DNA of 64,000 nt from Streptomyces sp. SN-593 (GTDB lineage: Bacteria; Actinomycetota; Actinomycetes; Streptomycetales; Streptomycetaceae), in contig NZ_AP018365.1 in assembly GCF_016756395.1 (NCBI RefSeq), forward strand, positions 310,001 through 374,000, in the 5' to 3' direction. The position numbers were made by a program, and so were the translations under genes. Below the pieces are notes generated by a model. The model did no database searches and was not told the DNA's origin. It saw nothing but the letters and a program-made list of their open reading frames with translations. Below, piece after piece: positions 17,313 to 25,593 of the stretch; position 1 is the first letter of the stretch, and the number at the start of each line of letters is the position of its first letter.

Positions 17313-18569
17313 ATGGCGAACACCTGGTTGGTGGCGGGGCCGGACCGCCGTCGTTTCACCGGCCGGGCCCTGGGGGCCGCGGCCGTCATGGTGCTGTGCA
17401 TGGCGGTGTCGGTGGTCGCCGCGCCCGGGGCGGCGACCAAGGCGGCCGTCGGCGTGCTGGGGTTCCTCGCCGAGCTGGGCATGGTGCTCAGCCGCCGGAT
17501 ACTGCCGGCGGACCGGGCGGTGTGGGGCGTCCTGCTGACCATCGGCAGCGGCTTCGCCATCACGCTGCTGGCGCCCATCGGGCTGGGCGAGATCCCGGTC
17601 CTCGTCGGGGCGGCGGTGCTCCCGCTGTGCGTGCCGCCGGGGCCGGTGCGCAGCGCGGGTGTCGCGGTGGTCGCCGTCGGTTTCGGCGTCGCGATCATGG
17701 TGATCTCGGGCAGCGCGACCGGTCTGCTGGCGGCCGTCGGGGCGTGGTTCATCGCCGACCGGACGGCCGAGCACGCCGAGTTGCTGGCCGAGCGGGACCG
17801 GGTGGTGGCGCTGCTCGCCGAGGTCGAGGCCAACCGGCTGGCCCGGCAGGAGGCCGCCGCCGCCGAGGAGCGCGGCCGGATCGCCCGCGAGATGCACGAC
17901 GTGCTGGCGCACAGCCTGGCCGGCCTGAACCTCCAGCTCCAGGCGGTACGGGCGGTGGCCGCGCGCGAGGGCGCGTCGCCGGCGCTGACCGGCCCGCTGG
18001 AACGGGCGGCGGAACTGGCCCGCGAGGGCGTTCAGGAGGCCCGCGCGGCGGTCGGCGCGCTGCGGGCCGGGCCGTCGCGCGGCGTGGACGACCTCGGGAC
18101 ACTGGTCCACGGTTTCCCCGGCGGCGCCCGGCTGCGGGTCACCGGCCGGCCCGGCCTGTTGTCCCCGGAGGCGGGGCACGCGGTGTACCGGGCCGTCCAG
18201 GAGGCGCTGACCAACGCGGCGCGGTACGCCACCGGCAGCGTCGTGGAGGTCAACGTGGCCTGGGACGCGGGCGAGGTCCGGGTGGCCGTGCGCGACCACG
18301 GCCTGCCCGCCGGACGCGACCCGTCCGGGGTGCAGGGCAGCGGCAGCGGGCTGCGGGGCATGGCCGAGCGGATCGGGCGGGCCGGCGGCACCGTGGCCGC
18401 GGGGCCGGTTCCCGGCGGCCCGGGCTGGCGGGTGACGCTGCGCGTGCCGGTGGCCCCGGCCGCCGCCACCGGGCCGGGGGCGGGACCCGCGGAAGGGCCG
18501 GGGGCGGGGCCGGTGGAGGGATCGGTGGAGGGATCGGCGGAGGGATCGGCGGACGGGCCGCCGACGTAG
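17313..18569 (+). CDS. NarL-type sensor histidine kinase
   Basis: 418 residues; ATG 17313 follows GGAGAGCGG. The N-terminal 150 residues carry about five transmembrane segments with very short loops, so the signal is probably sensed in or at the membrane. The HisKA_3 phospho-acceptor is in REMHDVLAHSLAGL (His about residue 195). The ATPase N-box is EALTNAARYA and the G-box is SGLRGMAERIGRAGG. The last 30 residues are a Gly/Ala/Glu/Pro repeat tail of no known function. It pairs with the response regulator 205 bp downstream. Confidence 0.92.
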   Translation: MANTWLVAGPDRRRFTGRALGAAAVMVLCMAVSVVAAPGAATKAAVGVLGFLAELGMVLSRRILPADRAVWGVLLTIGSGFAITLLAPIGLGEIPVLVGAAVLPLCVPPGPVRSAGVAVVAVGFGVAIMVISGSATGLLAAVGAWFIADRTAEHAELLAERDRVVALLAEVEANRLARQEAAAAEERGRIAREMHDVLAHSLAGLNLQLQAVRAVAAREGASPALTGPLERAAELAREGVQEARAAVGALRAGPSRGVDDLGTLVHGFPGGARLRVTGRPGLLSPEAGHAVYRAVQEALTNAARYATGSVVEVNVAWDAGEVRVAVRDHGLPAGRDPSGVQGSGSGLRGMAERIGRAGGTVAAGPVPGGPGWRVTLRVPVAPAAATGPGAGPAEGPGAGPVEGSVEGSAEGSADGPPT

Positions 18570-18600
18570 GGCGGGGGCCGTACGGCAAGCGGGGCCCTAC
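18566..18600. terminator. Possible weak hairpin after the histidine kinase
   Basis: GTAGGGC (18566-18572, containing the kinase stop codon) can pair with GCCCTAC (18594-18600). The loop is long (21 bases) and GC-rich and there is no T run. It may reduce read-through into the response regulator. Confidence 0.3.
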
Positions 18601-18774
18601 GGCTGGCAGGGCCGGGCCGGACGAGGGGCCGGCCGGCGAGGCGGGGAGTCCCGCGGCCGGCCACCAGGTGGGTGGCGGCTCCGCCGGTGGCCGGGCGCGG
18701 GAGGATGGGGGCGTGACCGCCTCGGCCGCTCCAGCGGGCCGTGACGGCAGGAGGAAGACGAGGAAGAGGGACGC

Positions 18775-19578
18775 GTGACGATTCGGGTGCTGGTCGCGGA
18801 CGACCAGGCGGTGGTGCGTGACGGCGTGGTGCTGCTGCTGACCCTGGCCGAGGACATCGAGGTGGTCGGGCAGGCGGGCGACGGCCGGGAGGCCCTGCGG
18901 CTGGCGACCGAGCAGACGCCCGACGTCGCCCTGGTGGACCTGCGGATGCCCGGCCTGGACGGGGCGCAGGTGACCGGGGCCATCCTGGGCGCGGGCCTCG
19001 GCACCCGGGTGCTGATCCTGACCACGTACGCCGACGACGACGCCGTCCTCCCCGCGCTGCGGGCCGGCGCCGCGGGCTACCTGACCAAGGACGCCACCGG
19101 CGAGGCGGTGCTCGCCGCGGTCCGTGACGTGGCCGCCGGGCGGACCGTCCTCGACCCCGCCGTCCAGCGCCGGCTGGTCCAGCTCGTCGTGGAGGAGCCG
19201 GCGGCGGGGGCGGCACGGGCGGCGACCGGGGCGGGGCCGTACCCCGGGGGCGGGGGCGGGGCCTGGGCCGCACCGGCCACCGCGACCGCCGGCGCCTCGG
19301 CCGTCGTCCCCGTTCCCGCGCCCGCCGCGTCCGCCGCGGCGCAGGCGGCCGGGACCGTTCTCCCGCCGGAGGCCGAGGGCCTGACCCGCCGTGAGGTGGA
19401 CGTGGTCCGGCTGGTGGCCAGAGGGCTCAACAACCGTCAGGTCGCCCGTGAGATGGTCGTCAGCCAGGCCACCGTCAAGACCCACCTCAACCACGCTCTG
19501 TCCAAGCTGGCGTTGGACGACCGGGGCGCGCTCATCGCCTGGGCGTGGCGCAACCGGCTGGTGACCGCCGACCAGTAG
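18775..19578 (+). CDS. NarL/LuxR-family response regulator with a long linker
   Basis: 267 residues from GTG 18775, preceded by GAGGAAGAGGG. The receiver domain has the acidic pair VADDQ, the phospho-acceptor Asp in LVDLRMPG (about residue 55) and the Lys in YLTKDA. The C-terminal LuxR HTH is GLTRREVDVVRLVARGLNN followed by VSQATVKTHLNHALSKL. Between them is an unusually long Ala/Gly/Pro linker of about 60 residues (residues 142-200), where NarL proteins normally have about 15-25. It is the partner of the kinase just upstream. Confidence 0.93.
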   Translation: MTIRVLVADDQAVVRDGVVLLLTLAEDIEVVGQAGDGREALRLATEQTPDVALVDLRMPGLDGAQVTGAILGAGLGTRVLILTTYADDDAVLPALRAGAAGYLTKDATGEAVLAAVRDVAAGRTVLDPAVQRRLVQLVVEEPAAGAARAATGAGPYPGGGGGAWAAPATATAGASAVVPVPAPAASAAAQAAGTVLPPEAEGLTRREVDVVRLVARGLNNRQVAREMVVSQATVKTHLNHALSKLALDDRGALIAWAWRNRLVTADQ

Positions 19579-19623
19579 CCGACCAGTAGCGGTGCCTGCG
19601 GGGTGGCGTGCCGCCCGCTCCTC

Positions 19624-19902
19624 TCAGCCCTTGCAGGTGGGGTCGGCCATCACCACGGGAGCCGCGTCGCGGGTGGTCACGAAGGCGCGGAACCCGGGGG
19701 CGCCGGCCACGCACTTGGTCGCGATGTTGGCGAACTGGTCGGGGAAGTTGGTCACGTTCGCGGGGCTGTCGTCACCGCGGTGGTTGGCCACGGGCGAGTC
19801 CCCGGTCCCCCGTTTGTCGCTGGAGCACCCGGCCACGGCGGGTATCGCGATGAGCGCCAGCAGCGCGGCCGCCACGAACCTCGTCACACGTCGTTGCTTC
19901 AT
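19624..19902 (-). CDS. Small secreted lipoprotein, uncharacterised
   Basis: 92 residues from ATG 19902, preceded by GCGAGGG. It has a charged N-terminus (MKQRRVTR), a hydrophobic core and the lipobox AVAGC. The mature part has SPANVTNFPDQFANIATKC and ends MADPTCKG, with two cysteines that could form one disulfide. It is convergent with the response regulator. I know similar short lipoproteins from other Streptomyces genomes but no function. Confidence 0.75.
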   Translation of the reverse strand: MKQRRVTRFVAAALLALIAIPAVAGCSSDKRGTGDSPVANHRGDDSPANVTNFPDQFANIATKCVAGAPGFRAFVTTRDAAPVVMADPTCKG

Positions 19903-20401
19903 CAGACCCTCGCTTCGCTCGCCCCCCGCAGTTGCAGTGAACGACATGCCCCCGGCCCGTCCGGTTCCCGCCGCCGGCCGTCCGCCGCGCACCCGACGTC
20001 CGGTGAGAGGTACAGACAGGGCCCGGCGACGGGTCCGCCGCTCGCTGAGCAGCGCCGACGACCGTCGCACCCATTGACGTTCCGGTTACAAGCAGGTTAG
20101 AAATGGCGACACCGAACGCAAGAATGCCTTCATCTCTTGAATTCAGTGCTCTCGCCATCCCCCCTCACTTCCCGTCAGCGGCGCACAACTCCGCTGGCAG
20201 CGAAGGTTGAGAGCCCTCCCCTGGTCACCCGTCAGCGCGCGCGGATCGTCTGGCTGCCGTTCAGAGTGCGAACGGAATGACTCGACGGCGAACCGGCGGA
20301 CACGACGCCGGCACCCACCCTCTCCCCGAGTCGGCACCCGGAATCCGGCCGCCAGGAACACGACGGGATGGCACGCGGCACCTACAGAACGAGGATGAGA
20401 C
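19903..20401. other. 500-bp intergenic region with the esterase promoter and a long leader
   Basis: No convincing gene. TTGACG (20074-20079), an 18-base spacer and TAGAAA (20098-20103) form a good vegetative-type promoter pointing right, which would give a leader of about 290 bases before the esterase ATG. A 20085-20160 stretch is less GC-rich than its surroundings. A 36-codon frame at 20103-20213 has non-Streptomyces codon usage and is probably not translated. Confidence 0.5.
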
Positions 20402-21985
20402 ATGTCCAAGGCACCACGCAGAATCACGTTGCTGGTCGCACTGTCCCTGACCGCGGCGCTGGGCGTCGCCCTCCTGCCCGGGTCGGCGGACGCACGGGCC
20501 AAGGCACCCGAGGCGCTGGGGGCCACGGTCACCCACACCAAGAAGGGCCCGACGGGCTACGAGGTGACGTTCCGTATCAAGGACGCCTCGGCCACCTCGA
20601 TGCGCATCAAGGGCGCGTGGTCCTTCGCGTCGACGGCCTCCTCCAGCACGGACCCGACGAACGCGGCGCCCATCCCCGCGGCGCAGTGGCAGCCCGGCGA
20701 CTTCGCGCTCCAGTCGCCCGACATGCCCAGCGAGAACTGGCCCGTGGCCGACATGACCGAGGACGCCAGGACCGGGATCTGGTCGTACACGGTCCCGCTG
20801 CCCTCGGGCACCTTCGACTACCAGTTCTACCCGGACTGCACGGCGGCGGCCCCCGCGCTCAGCGGCTGCACCGCCGAGACCGATCCCACCGTTCCGGCGT
20901 GGAGCTCGGCCGCCGGGGCGTCGCCGGCGGTGTTCTCCCAGGTCTACGTGCCCTCGGACGCCAAGTTCGGCACCACCGACTCCTCCTTGCAGGCCGACGC
21001 CCCCAAGGGCGAGCAGGGCCGGATCACCGACGTCAGCTACCCGACCGCCAACACCAGCACCGGCACCCACCCGCTGGCGGTCTACACCCCCGCCGGCTAC
21101 GACCCCAAGCGCTCCACCCCCTACCCGGTGTTCGTCCTGAGCCACGGCGGCGGCGAGAACGAGGCCGCCTGGCCCACCCGCGGCCGGCTCCAGCAGATCG
21201 TCGACAACCTCGTCGCGCAGGGCAGGATGCAGCCCGCGATCGTCGTCATGCCCGACGGCTCGGGGCTGACCAAGGGCACGGTCTACACCCAGGAGATCAC
21301 CGACAACGTCCTGCCGTACGTCGAGAAGCACTACGACGTCAGCACCAGCGCCAGCGGCCGCGCCTTCGCCGGCACCTCCGCCTACGGCACCCAGGCCAAC
21401 AACTTCCTGTTCCAGCAGACCACCGAGTTCGGGTACGTCGGCGCGTGGTCGCCGGCCTCCGGAGCGCCGGCCGTGACCGTCACCGGCAGCGGCAACACCC
21501 CGGTCGACCCCGCCTACACCAACCCCCAGCTCAAGCAGGTCCTCGGCATCCACCTCGCCATCGGCCAGGAGGACCTGGGCGGCAACGCCCCGATGATGAC
21601 CGCCACCACCGAGCGCGAGGGCATGATCAACGCCGGCGTCCCCTTCACCTACTACTCCACCGGCGGCGGCCACACCTGGACCTTCTGGCAGTCCGCCCTG
21701 GCCGACTTCCTCACCCGCACCGGCTTCCGCACCACCTCCACCGCGGCCACCGCGGGCACGACGTCCCTCACCGCGACAGTGACCGCCTCCACCGCTGAGC
21801 CCGCCGCCCCGACCGGCACCGTGCAGTTCAAGGTCGACGGCGCCGACCTCGGCAAGCCCGTCGCCGTCAGGAACGGCAAGGCCACCCTCTCCGCCCGCAC
21901 CGCCGCCGGAGCCACGGTCACGGCCGTGTACAGCGGCGACCGCTACTACAACGCCAGCACCTCGGCGGCGGCCTCGCGCCTCTAG
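20402..21985 (+). CDS. Secreted alpha/beta-hydrolase-fold esterase with C-terminal Ig-like domain
   Basis: 527 residues with a Sec signal peptide (MSKAPRRITLLVALSLTAAL, cleavage near SADA). A beta-rich N-terminal domain to about residue 200 resembles the CBM48-like domain of xylan/ferulate esterases. The central esterase-D-like domain has VFVLSHGGGENEAAW (oxyanion region), AIVVMPDGSGL, the nucleophile region GRAFAGTSAYGTQ (Ser about 326) and GGGHTWTFW (His about 424). The nucleophile elbow reads GTSAY rather than GxSxG. Residues about 445-525 are an Ig-like repeat domain (GTVQFKVDGADLGKPV). It probably cleaves polysaccharide- or lipid-linked esters outside the cell. GAGGATGAG precedes the ATG. 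Confidence 0.85.
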   Translation: MSKAPRRITLLVALSLTAALGVALLPGSADARAKAPEALGATVTHTKKGPTGYEVTFRIKDASATSMRIKGAWSFASTASSSTDPTNAAPIPAAQWQPGDFALQSPDMPSENWPVADMTEDARTGIWSYTVPLPSGTFDYQFYPDCTAAAPALSGCTAETDPTVPAWSSAAGASPAVFSQVYVPSDAKFGTTDSSLQADAPKGEQGRITDVSYPTANTSTGTHPLAVYTPAGYDPKRSTPYPVFVLSHGGGENEAAWPTRGRLQQIVDNLVAQGRMQPAIVVMPDGSGLTKGTVYTQEITDNVLPYVEKHYDVSTSASGRAFAGTSAYGTQANNFLFQQTTEFGYVGAWSPASGAPAVTVTGSGNTPVDPAYTNPQLKQVLGIHLAIGQEDLGGNAPMMTATTEREGMINAGVPFTYYSTGGGHTWTFWQSALADFLTRTGFRTTSTAATAGTTSLTATVTASTAEPAAPTGTVQFKVDGADLGKPVAVRNGKATLSARTAAGATVTAVYSGDRYYNASTSAAASRL

Positions 21986-22044
21986 CCTCCGCCCGGCCGC
22001 TGCGCCCGGCCGCTCCGCCCGGCCGTCCCTCGCACCGCTTCATC

Positions 22045-22089
22045 CGGCCGCTCCGCTCCCGTGCCAGGTGCCCGGGAGCGGAGCGGCCG
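22045..22089. terminator. Strong bidirectional terminator, 17-bp perfect stem
   Basis: CGGCCGCTCCGCTCCCG (22045-22061) pairs perfectly with CGGGAGCGGAGCGGCCG (22073-22089) around an 11-base loop. It lies between the convergent esterase and MarR genes and would serve both. There is no T tract, as is usual in Streptomyces. Confidence 0.8.
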
Positions 22090-22138
22090 CGTCGGTGTCC
22101 GCCCCCGGACGCCGGCCACGCGGGGCGGCCCGTACGCG

Positions 22139-22588
22139 TCATCGCGGGGTCGGCGGGTCGATCGTGTCGGTGACTGTGCCGAGCAGCCGGAGGAGTTGCG
22201 CGGCCTCGGCGGACGAGAGGCCCGCTGTCACCTCGGTGTTCACCTCCGTCATCGCCTGACGGCCCTTGGCGACGCCGGCCGCTCCCGTGGCGGTGAGTTC
22301 GTGGAGCACGACGCGGCCGTGGACGGGGTGGGGTCTGCGGCGCACCCATTCCACCTTCTCCAGGCGGCTCAGCGCCGTCCCCACGCTCTGCGGCGCGATG
22401 TGGAAGTTCCTGGACAGGTCCGCGGCCGACAGCGGTCCCAACTCGTCCAGGTGTACCGCCAGGCCGAGTTGGGTCGCCGTGACGCCGAACTCGTCCAGGG
22501 CCTCCTGCACCCGCCGGTGCACCGCGTTCTGGGCGCGCCACAGCACATGGGTCAACGCGCCGTCCCACGGCGTCAGGGCGTCGTTCAC
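22139..22588 (-). CDS. MarR-family transcriptional regulator
   Basis: 149 residues. The winged-helix region contains ATQLGLAVHLDELGPLSAADL, then SVGTALSRLEKVEWVRRRPHPVHGR (recognition helix and wing) and the dimerisation helices at both ends. It is divergent from the O-demethylase gene with about 100 bp between, a classical arrangement for repressor and target. MarR proteins of this sort respond to aromatic acids, so vanillate-like or other phenolic ligands are plausible; this is inference. Confidence 0.88.
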   Translation of the reverse strand: MNDALTPWDGALTHVLWRAQNAVHRRVQEALDEFGVTATQLGLAVHLDELGPLSAADLSRNFHIAPQSVGTALSRLEKVEWVRRRPHPVHGRVVLHELTATGAAGVAKGRQAMTEVNTEVTAGLSSAEAAQLLRLLGTVTDTIDPPTPR

Positions 22589-22692
22589 GACCGGTCTCCT
22601 TCTCGCGGCTTGTTAACAGACACCTTCTATGTTGTCATACGTCTGTCATCTAGTGGCCCGTGTCCACGCGAGCCAGGACGAGAGGATCAGCC
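22589..22692. promoter_or_regulatory. Divergent MarR/O-demethylase promoter with candidate operator
   Basis: ACAGAC at 22616-22621 and GTCTGT at 22641-22646 form an inverted repeat, and TGTCAT is repeated directly 11 bp apart within TTGTCATACGTCTGTCATC. The stretch is AT-richer than the surrounding DNA. It is the likely binding region of the MarR protein. Confidence 0.45.
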
Positions 22693-24027
22693 ATGCCCAC
22701 TCCCAGCCTCCAGGACGGCATCGACAAGGCGGGCTCCGCCGTGCGCCTCCGCTGGACCGACGCACCGCAGGCGTGGACCCCTCCGGTCGTCCGGCCGGAG
22801 TACTCCGGCTGGCAGAAGGAACAGGCGGCCTGGAAGGACGGCGTCGCGCTCATGGACCTCTCGTACCACATGTGGGACACCTTTGTGACGGGGCCGGACG
22901 CCACCCGCATGCTCCGCGAGCTGAGCGCCAACGACTACGAGCGCTTCGCGGTCAACCAGGCCAAGCAGCTCGTCGTGGTCAACGAGAACGGCTACCTCGT
23001 CGGCGACGCCATCCTCCTGCGCCGCGGCGAGCAGGACTACGTGATCACCGGCCGCCCCACCGTCCAGAACTGGCTCACCTACCAGGCCCAGCAGCGCGGC
23101 TACGACGTCTCCCTGACCAGCGACCCCGACTGCTCCCGCGACCCCGCCCACATCCCGCCCTTCTTCCGCTACCAGGTCCAGGGGCCCTACGCCCAGCAGT
23201 TGATCGAGTCCGCCTTCGGGGGCCCGCTGCCGGAGACCCGGTTCTTCCACGCCTCCGACGTCACCCTGGCCGGGAAGACATTCCGCGCGCTGCGCCACGG
23301 CATGGCCGGCCAGCCCGGCTACGAGTTCATCGGGGACCACGCCGACCACACGCCGGTCAAGGAGGCCCTGATGCGGGCCGGGGAAGAGTTCGGGCTCGAA
23401 CGCGTGGGCTCGCTCGCCTACCCGACCGCCCAGGCCGAAGGCGGCTGGATCCCGGCCCCGATCCCGGCGATCTACGACGACAGCGCCTCCCAGCGGGCCT
23501 ACCGCTCCTGGCTGCCGCTCCACACCCCGGACGGCATGCAGCCCCTGAACGGCAGCTTCTACTCGCCGGAGATCTCCGACTACTACGTCACCCCGTACGA
23601 ACTCGGCTACGGCCGGTCGATCTCCTTCCAGCACGACTTCCTCGGCCGCGACGCGCTGCGCGCCCTGAAGGACGCCGGCCGCCGCCACAAGGTGACGCTG
23701 GTGATGGACGCCGGCGACGTGGCCGCCGCCCTCGGCGCGGACCACGGCGCCGTCAACACCCTGGCGAAGCAGCGGGTCGAGAGCGACGGCACGCTGGTCG
23801 GGACCACCGAGTACACGGCGTTCAGCGACCCCTACGGCACCATGCTCTCCCTGGCCCTGGTCTCCCAGGACCAGGCCGCACCGGGCACCGAGGTGACGGT
23901 GGTGTGGGGCAACCACCCCGGCGGGGACACCGCTCCCGACGCGGACCTCGGACTGCCCCGCATCCGCGCGACCGTACAGCCCTGCCCCTACAACGAGTTC
24001 GCCCGCACCGGCTACCGCCAGGACTGA
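22693..24027 (+). CDS. GcvT-fold tetrahydrofolate-dependent O-demethylase, LigM-like
   Basis: 444 residues from ATG 22693 (GAGAGGATCAG upstream). The fold is aminomethyltransferase-like, but the sequence resembles the aromatic O-demethylases LigM/DesA rather than GcvT: PPVVRPEYSGWQKEQAAWKDG, LMDLSYHMWDTFVTGPDA, FRALRHGMAGQPGYEFIG and ELGYGRSISFQHDFLGRDAL. LigM moves the methyl group of vanillate to THF, giving protocatechuate and methyl-THF. Standalone position (no gcvH/gcvP nearby) and a divergent MarR support a catabolic rather than glycine-cleavage role. The exact methoxy-aromatic substrate is not determined. Confidence 0.8.
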   Translation: MPTPSLQDGIDKAGSAVRLRWTDAPQAWTPPVVRPEYSGWQKEQAAWKDGVALMDLSYHMWDTFVTGPDATRMLRELSANDYERFAVNQAKQLVVVNENGYLVGDAILLRRGEQDYVITGRPTVQNWLTYQAQQRGYDVSLTSDPDCSRDPAHIPPFFRYQVQGPYAQQLIESAFGGPLPETRFFHASDVTLAGKTFRALRHGMAGQPGYEFIGDHADHTPVKEALMRAGEEFGLERVGSLAYPTAQAEGGWIPAPIPAIYDDSASQRAYRSWLPLHTPDGMQPLNGSFYSPEISDYYVTPYELGYGRSISFQHDFLGRDALRALKDAGRRHKVTLVMDAGDVAAALGADHGAVNTLAKQRVESDGTLVGTTEYTAFSDPYGTMLSLALVSQDQAAPGTEVTVVWGNHPGGDTAPDADLGLPRIRATVQPCPYNEFARTGYRQD

Positions 24028-24047
24028 GCAGCGCGGCCCGAGGCCGC

Positions 24048-25412
24048 CTACGACGCGGGCCGGACCGTGCCGACCCGGAGGTACTTCGCGAACTCGATGT
24101 CGGTGAGGAGCGCGGAGGTGCCGGTCGGGTCGCCCGGCGGCTTCGATCCGTAGGCGGACATGAAGGCGAACTCGTCGGCGTTCTTCACGTCGTAGGCGCC
24201 GTACTCCTGCAGCGCTTTCGCCACCATCCGCTCGTACGGCTTGAGGGTGGTGTCGGCGTCGATGTCGTACGCCGGGTCGAGCCAGACGAACTGGCCCTCG
24301 CGCCAGCGGCCTTGGTCCCGGCCGTCGCTTCCCACCGCCGGGAAGACGTACCGGGCGTTGTTGTCGGGGGCGCCGAAGCTCAACGCGTGATCGATCCGGC
24401 CCGCCTTCCAGTCCGCTCCGGTGATCATCCCGGCGAGGCGGGACAGTCCGCTCCCGGTGGCCTGTCCCGCCTCGACGGCCGACGCGCCCCGGGTGTCGGT
24501 CACCGCTCCCCACTCACAACTCGGCCGGCCGGACTGCACCTCGATCCTCCAGCATTCCACCGCCCGCCCGTCCGGTGTGATCACCACCGTCCATTCACGT
24601 TTCGGCACCTTCCACGACGCGTCCCAGGGGAAGCCGACGCCCGTGAACGGGTCGGCGCCCCAGTCGCCGACGTGCTCGCGCGCGGTGACGTGGTAGGTCG
24701 GGGTGCTCGCCGCGGCCCGGTACACCGGCAGGCCGGCCGTGCCGGCGGACACCTGCGCCCGGCCCGCGGCGAGCAGGTCGCCCACCAGCTCCGCGGAGTC
24801 GGACGACAACTCGGCCCGCGGGCGCCGCCGGTTGAAGACGTCGTCCGCGGCGAAGTAGCGGGACGACGCGGCGGGGCCCGGGGACGGTCGCCGGTGCGAC
24901 GGCCGGTCGGCGAGCAGGACCCCGGCGGCCACCAGCACGAGCGCTGTCGCTCCCGTCACCACGACGACCGGCCACCGGCGGCCCGTTGCCGGCGGTGGGT
25001 TCGGTGGAGTCGGTGCCGGCGGTGGCGGCGGTGGCGGCGGTGGCGGCGTCGAGGACGGCGTGGCCGTCTCCGCGGACGGCCGCGCCGACGGCGTGTCGAG
25101 TGCGTCCCTCGCCGCGCGCCAGCGCCGTTCCCATTCTCCCCGGTCCCCGCCGCAGGCTTCGGCGTATGCCAACGCGACGTCCAGGGACGGCAGTTCCGCG
25201 CCCTGCGCGGCCGCGGACAGGTCGCCGGACGACCGCCCCGTGCGCGCGGACATCTGACGGTGCGTCGGACTGCCGGCCGAGGTGCGCAGCGCCCGTAACT
25301 CGGAGGCGAACCGCCGCGCCGGATCATCCGCCGGGTCCTCCGACGGGTAAGGTGAGGTTGCGGACACCTGCTCGCCCTCCAAGCCCCATGGCCCCTGATC
25401 GCCCTCGGTCAT
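24048..25412 (-). CDS. HTH - transmembrane - exported domain protein
   Basis: 454 residues. The N-terminal 110 residues include an XRE-like segment (RFASELRALRTSAGSPTHRQ, GRSSGDLSAAAQGAELPSLD), the form seen in actinobacterial helix-turn-helix proteins fused to membrane anchors. A polyproline stretch precedes one transmembrane helix (WPVVVVTGATALVLVAAGVLL, about residues 170-190). The rest, about 260 residues outside the membrane, has no motif I recognise apart from two cysteines (VECWRIE, PSCEWG). It could link an external signal to a cytoplasmic DNA- or protein-binding domain. It ends 20 bp from the convergent O-demethylase. Confidence 0.65.
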   Translation of the reverse strand: MTEGDQGPWGLEGEQVSATSPYPSEDPADDPARRFASELRALRTSAGSPTHRQMSARTGRSSGDLSAAAQGAELPSLDVALAYAEACGGDRGEWERRWRAARDALDTPSARPSAETATPSSTPPPPPPPPPPAPTPPNPPPATGRRWPVVVVTGATALVLVAAGVLLADRPSHRRPSPGPAASSRYFAADDVFNRRRPRAELSSDSAELVGDLLAAGRAQVSAGTAGLPVYRAAASTPTYHVTAREHVGDWGADPFTGVGFPWDASWKVPKREWTVVITPDGRAVECWRIEVQSGRPSCEWGAVTDTRGASAVEAGQATGSGLSRLAGMITGADWKAGRIDHALSFGAPDNNARYVFPAVGSDGRDQGRWREGQFVWLDPAYDIDADTTLKPYERMVAKALQEYGAYDVKNADEFAFMSAYGSKPPGDPTGTSALLTDIEFAKYLRVGTVRPAS

Positions 25413-25593
25413 GTGCGGGACGATTCCTCCGATTCTAGGGGTGATGTCCGACAGTCGGCGTTTCCGCGTCGTTCCCCGCCGGCCCTCCGGCCGCGCGCGT
25501 CCCCGCGACCCCTTTTCGCCGGGCCTGCCCCTCTGGACCGCCTGATCCGGGAAACCACCTCCCGCGAGCGGCGCCCGGCACGAGGATGGACCC

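Noticed and set aside
20103..20213. Small plus-strand frame of 36 codons in the esterase leader.
   Set aside because: It has rare codons for this genome (ACA, AGA, TCA, CTT), no Shine-Dalgarno, and begins inside the -10 region.
22693..24027. Glycine cleavage T protein (gcvT).
   Set aside because: Same fold, but no gcvH or gcvP nearby, LigM-like motifs and a divergent MarR point to O-demethylation.
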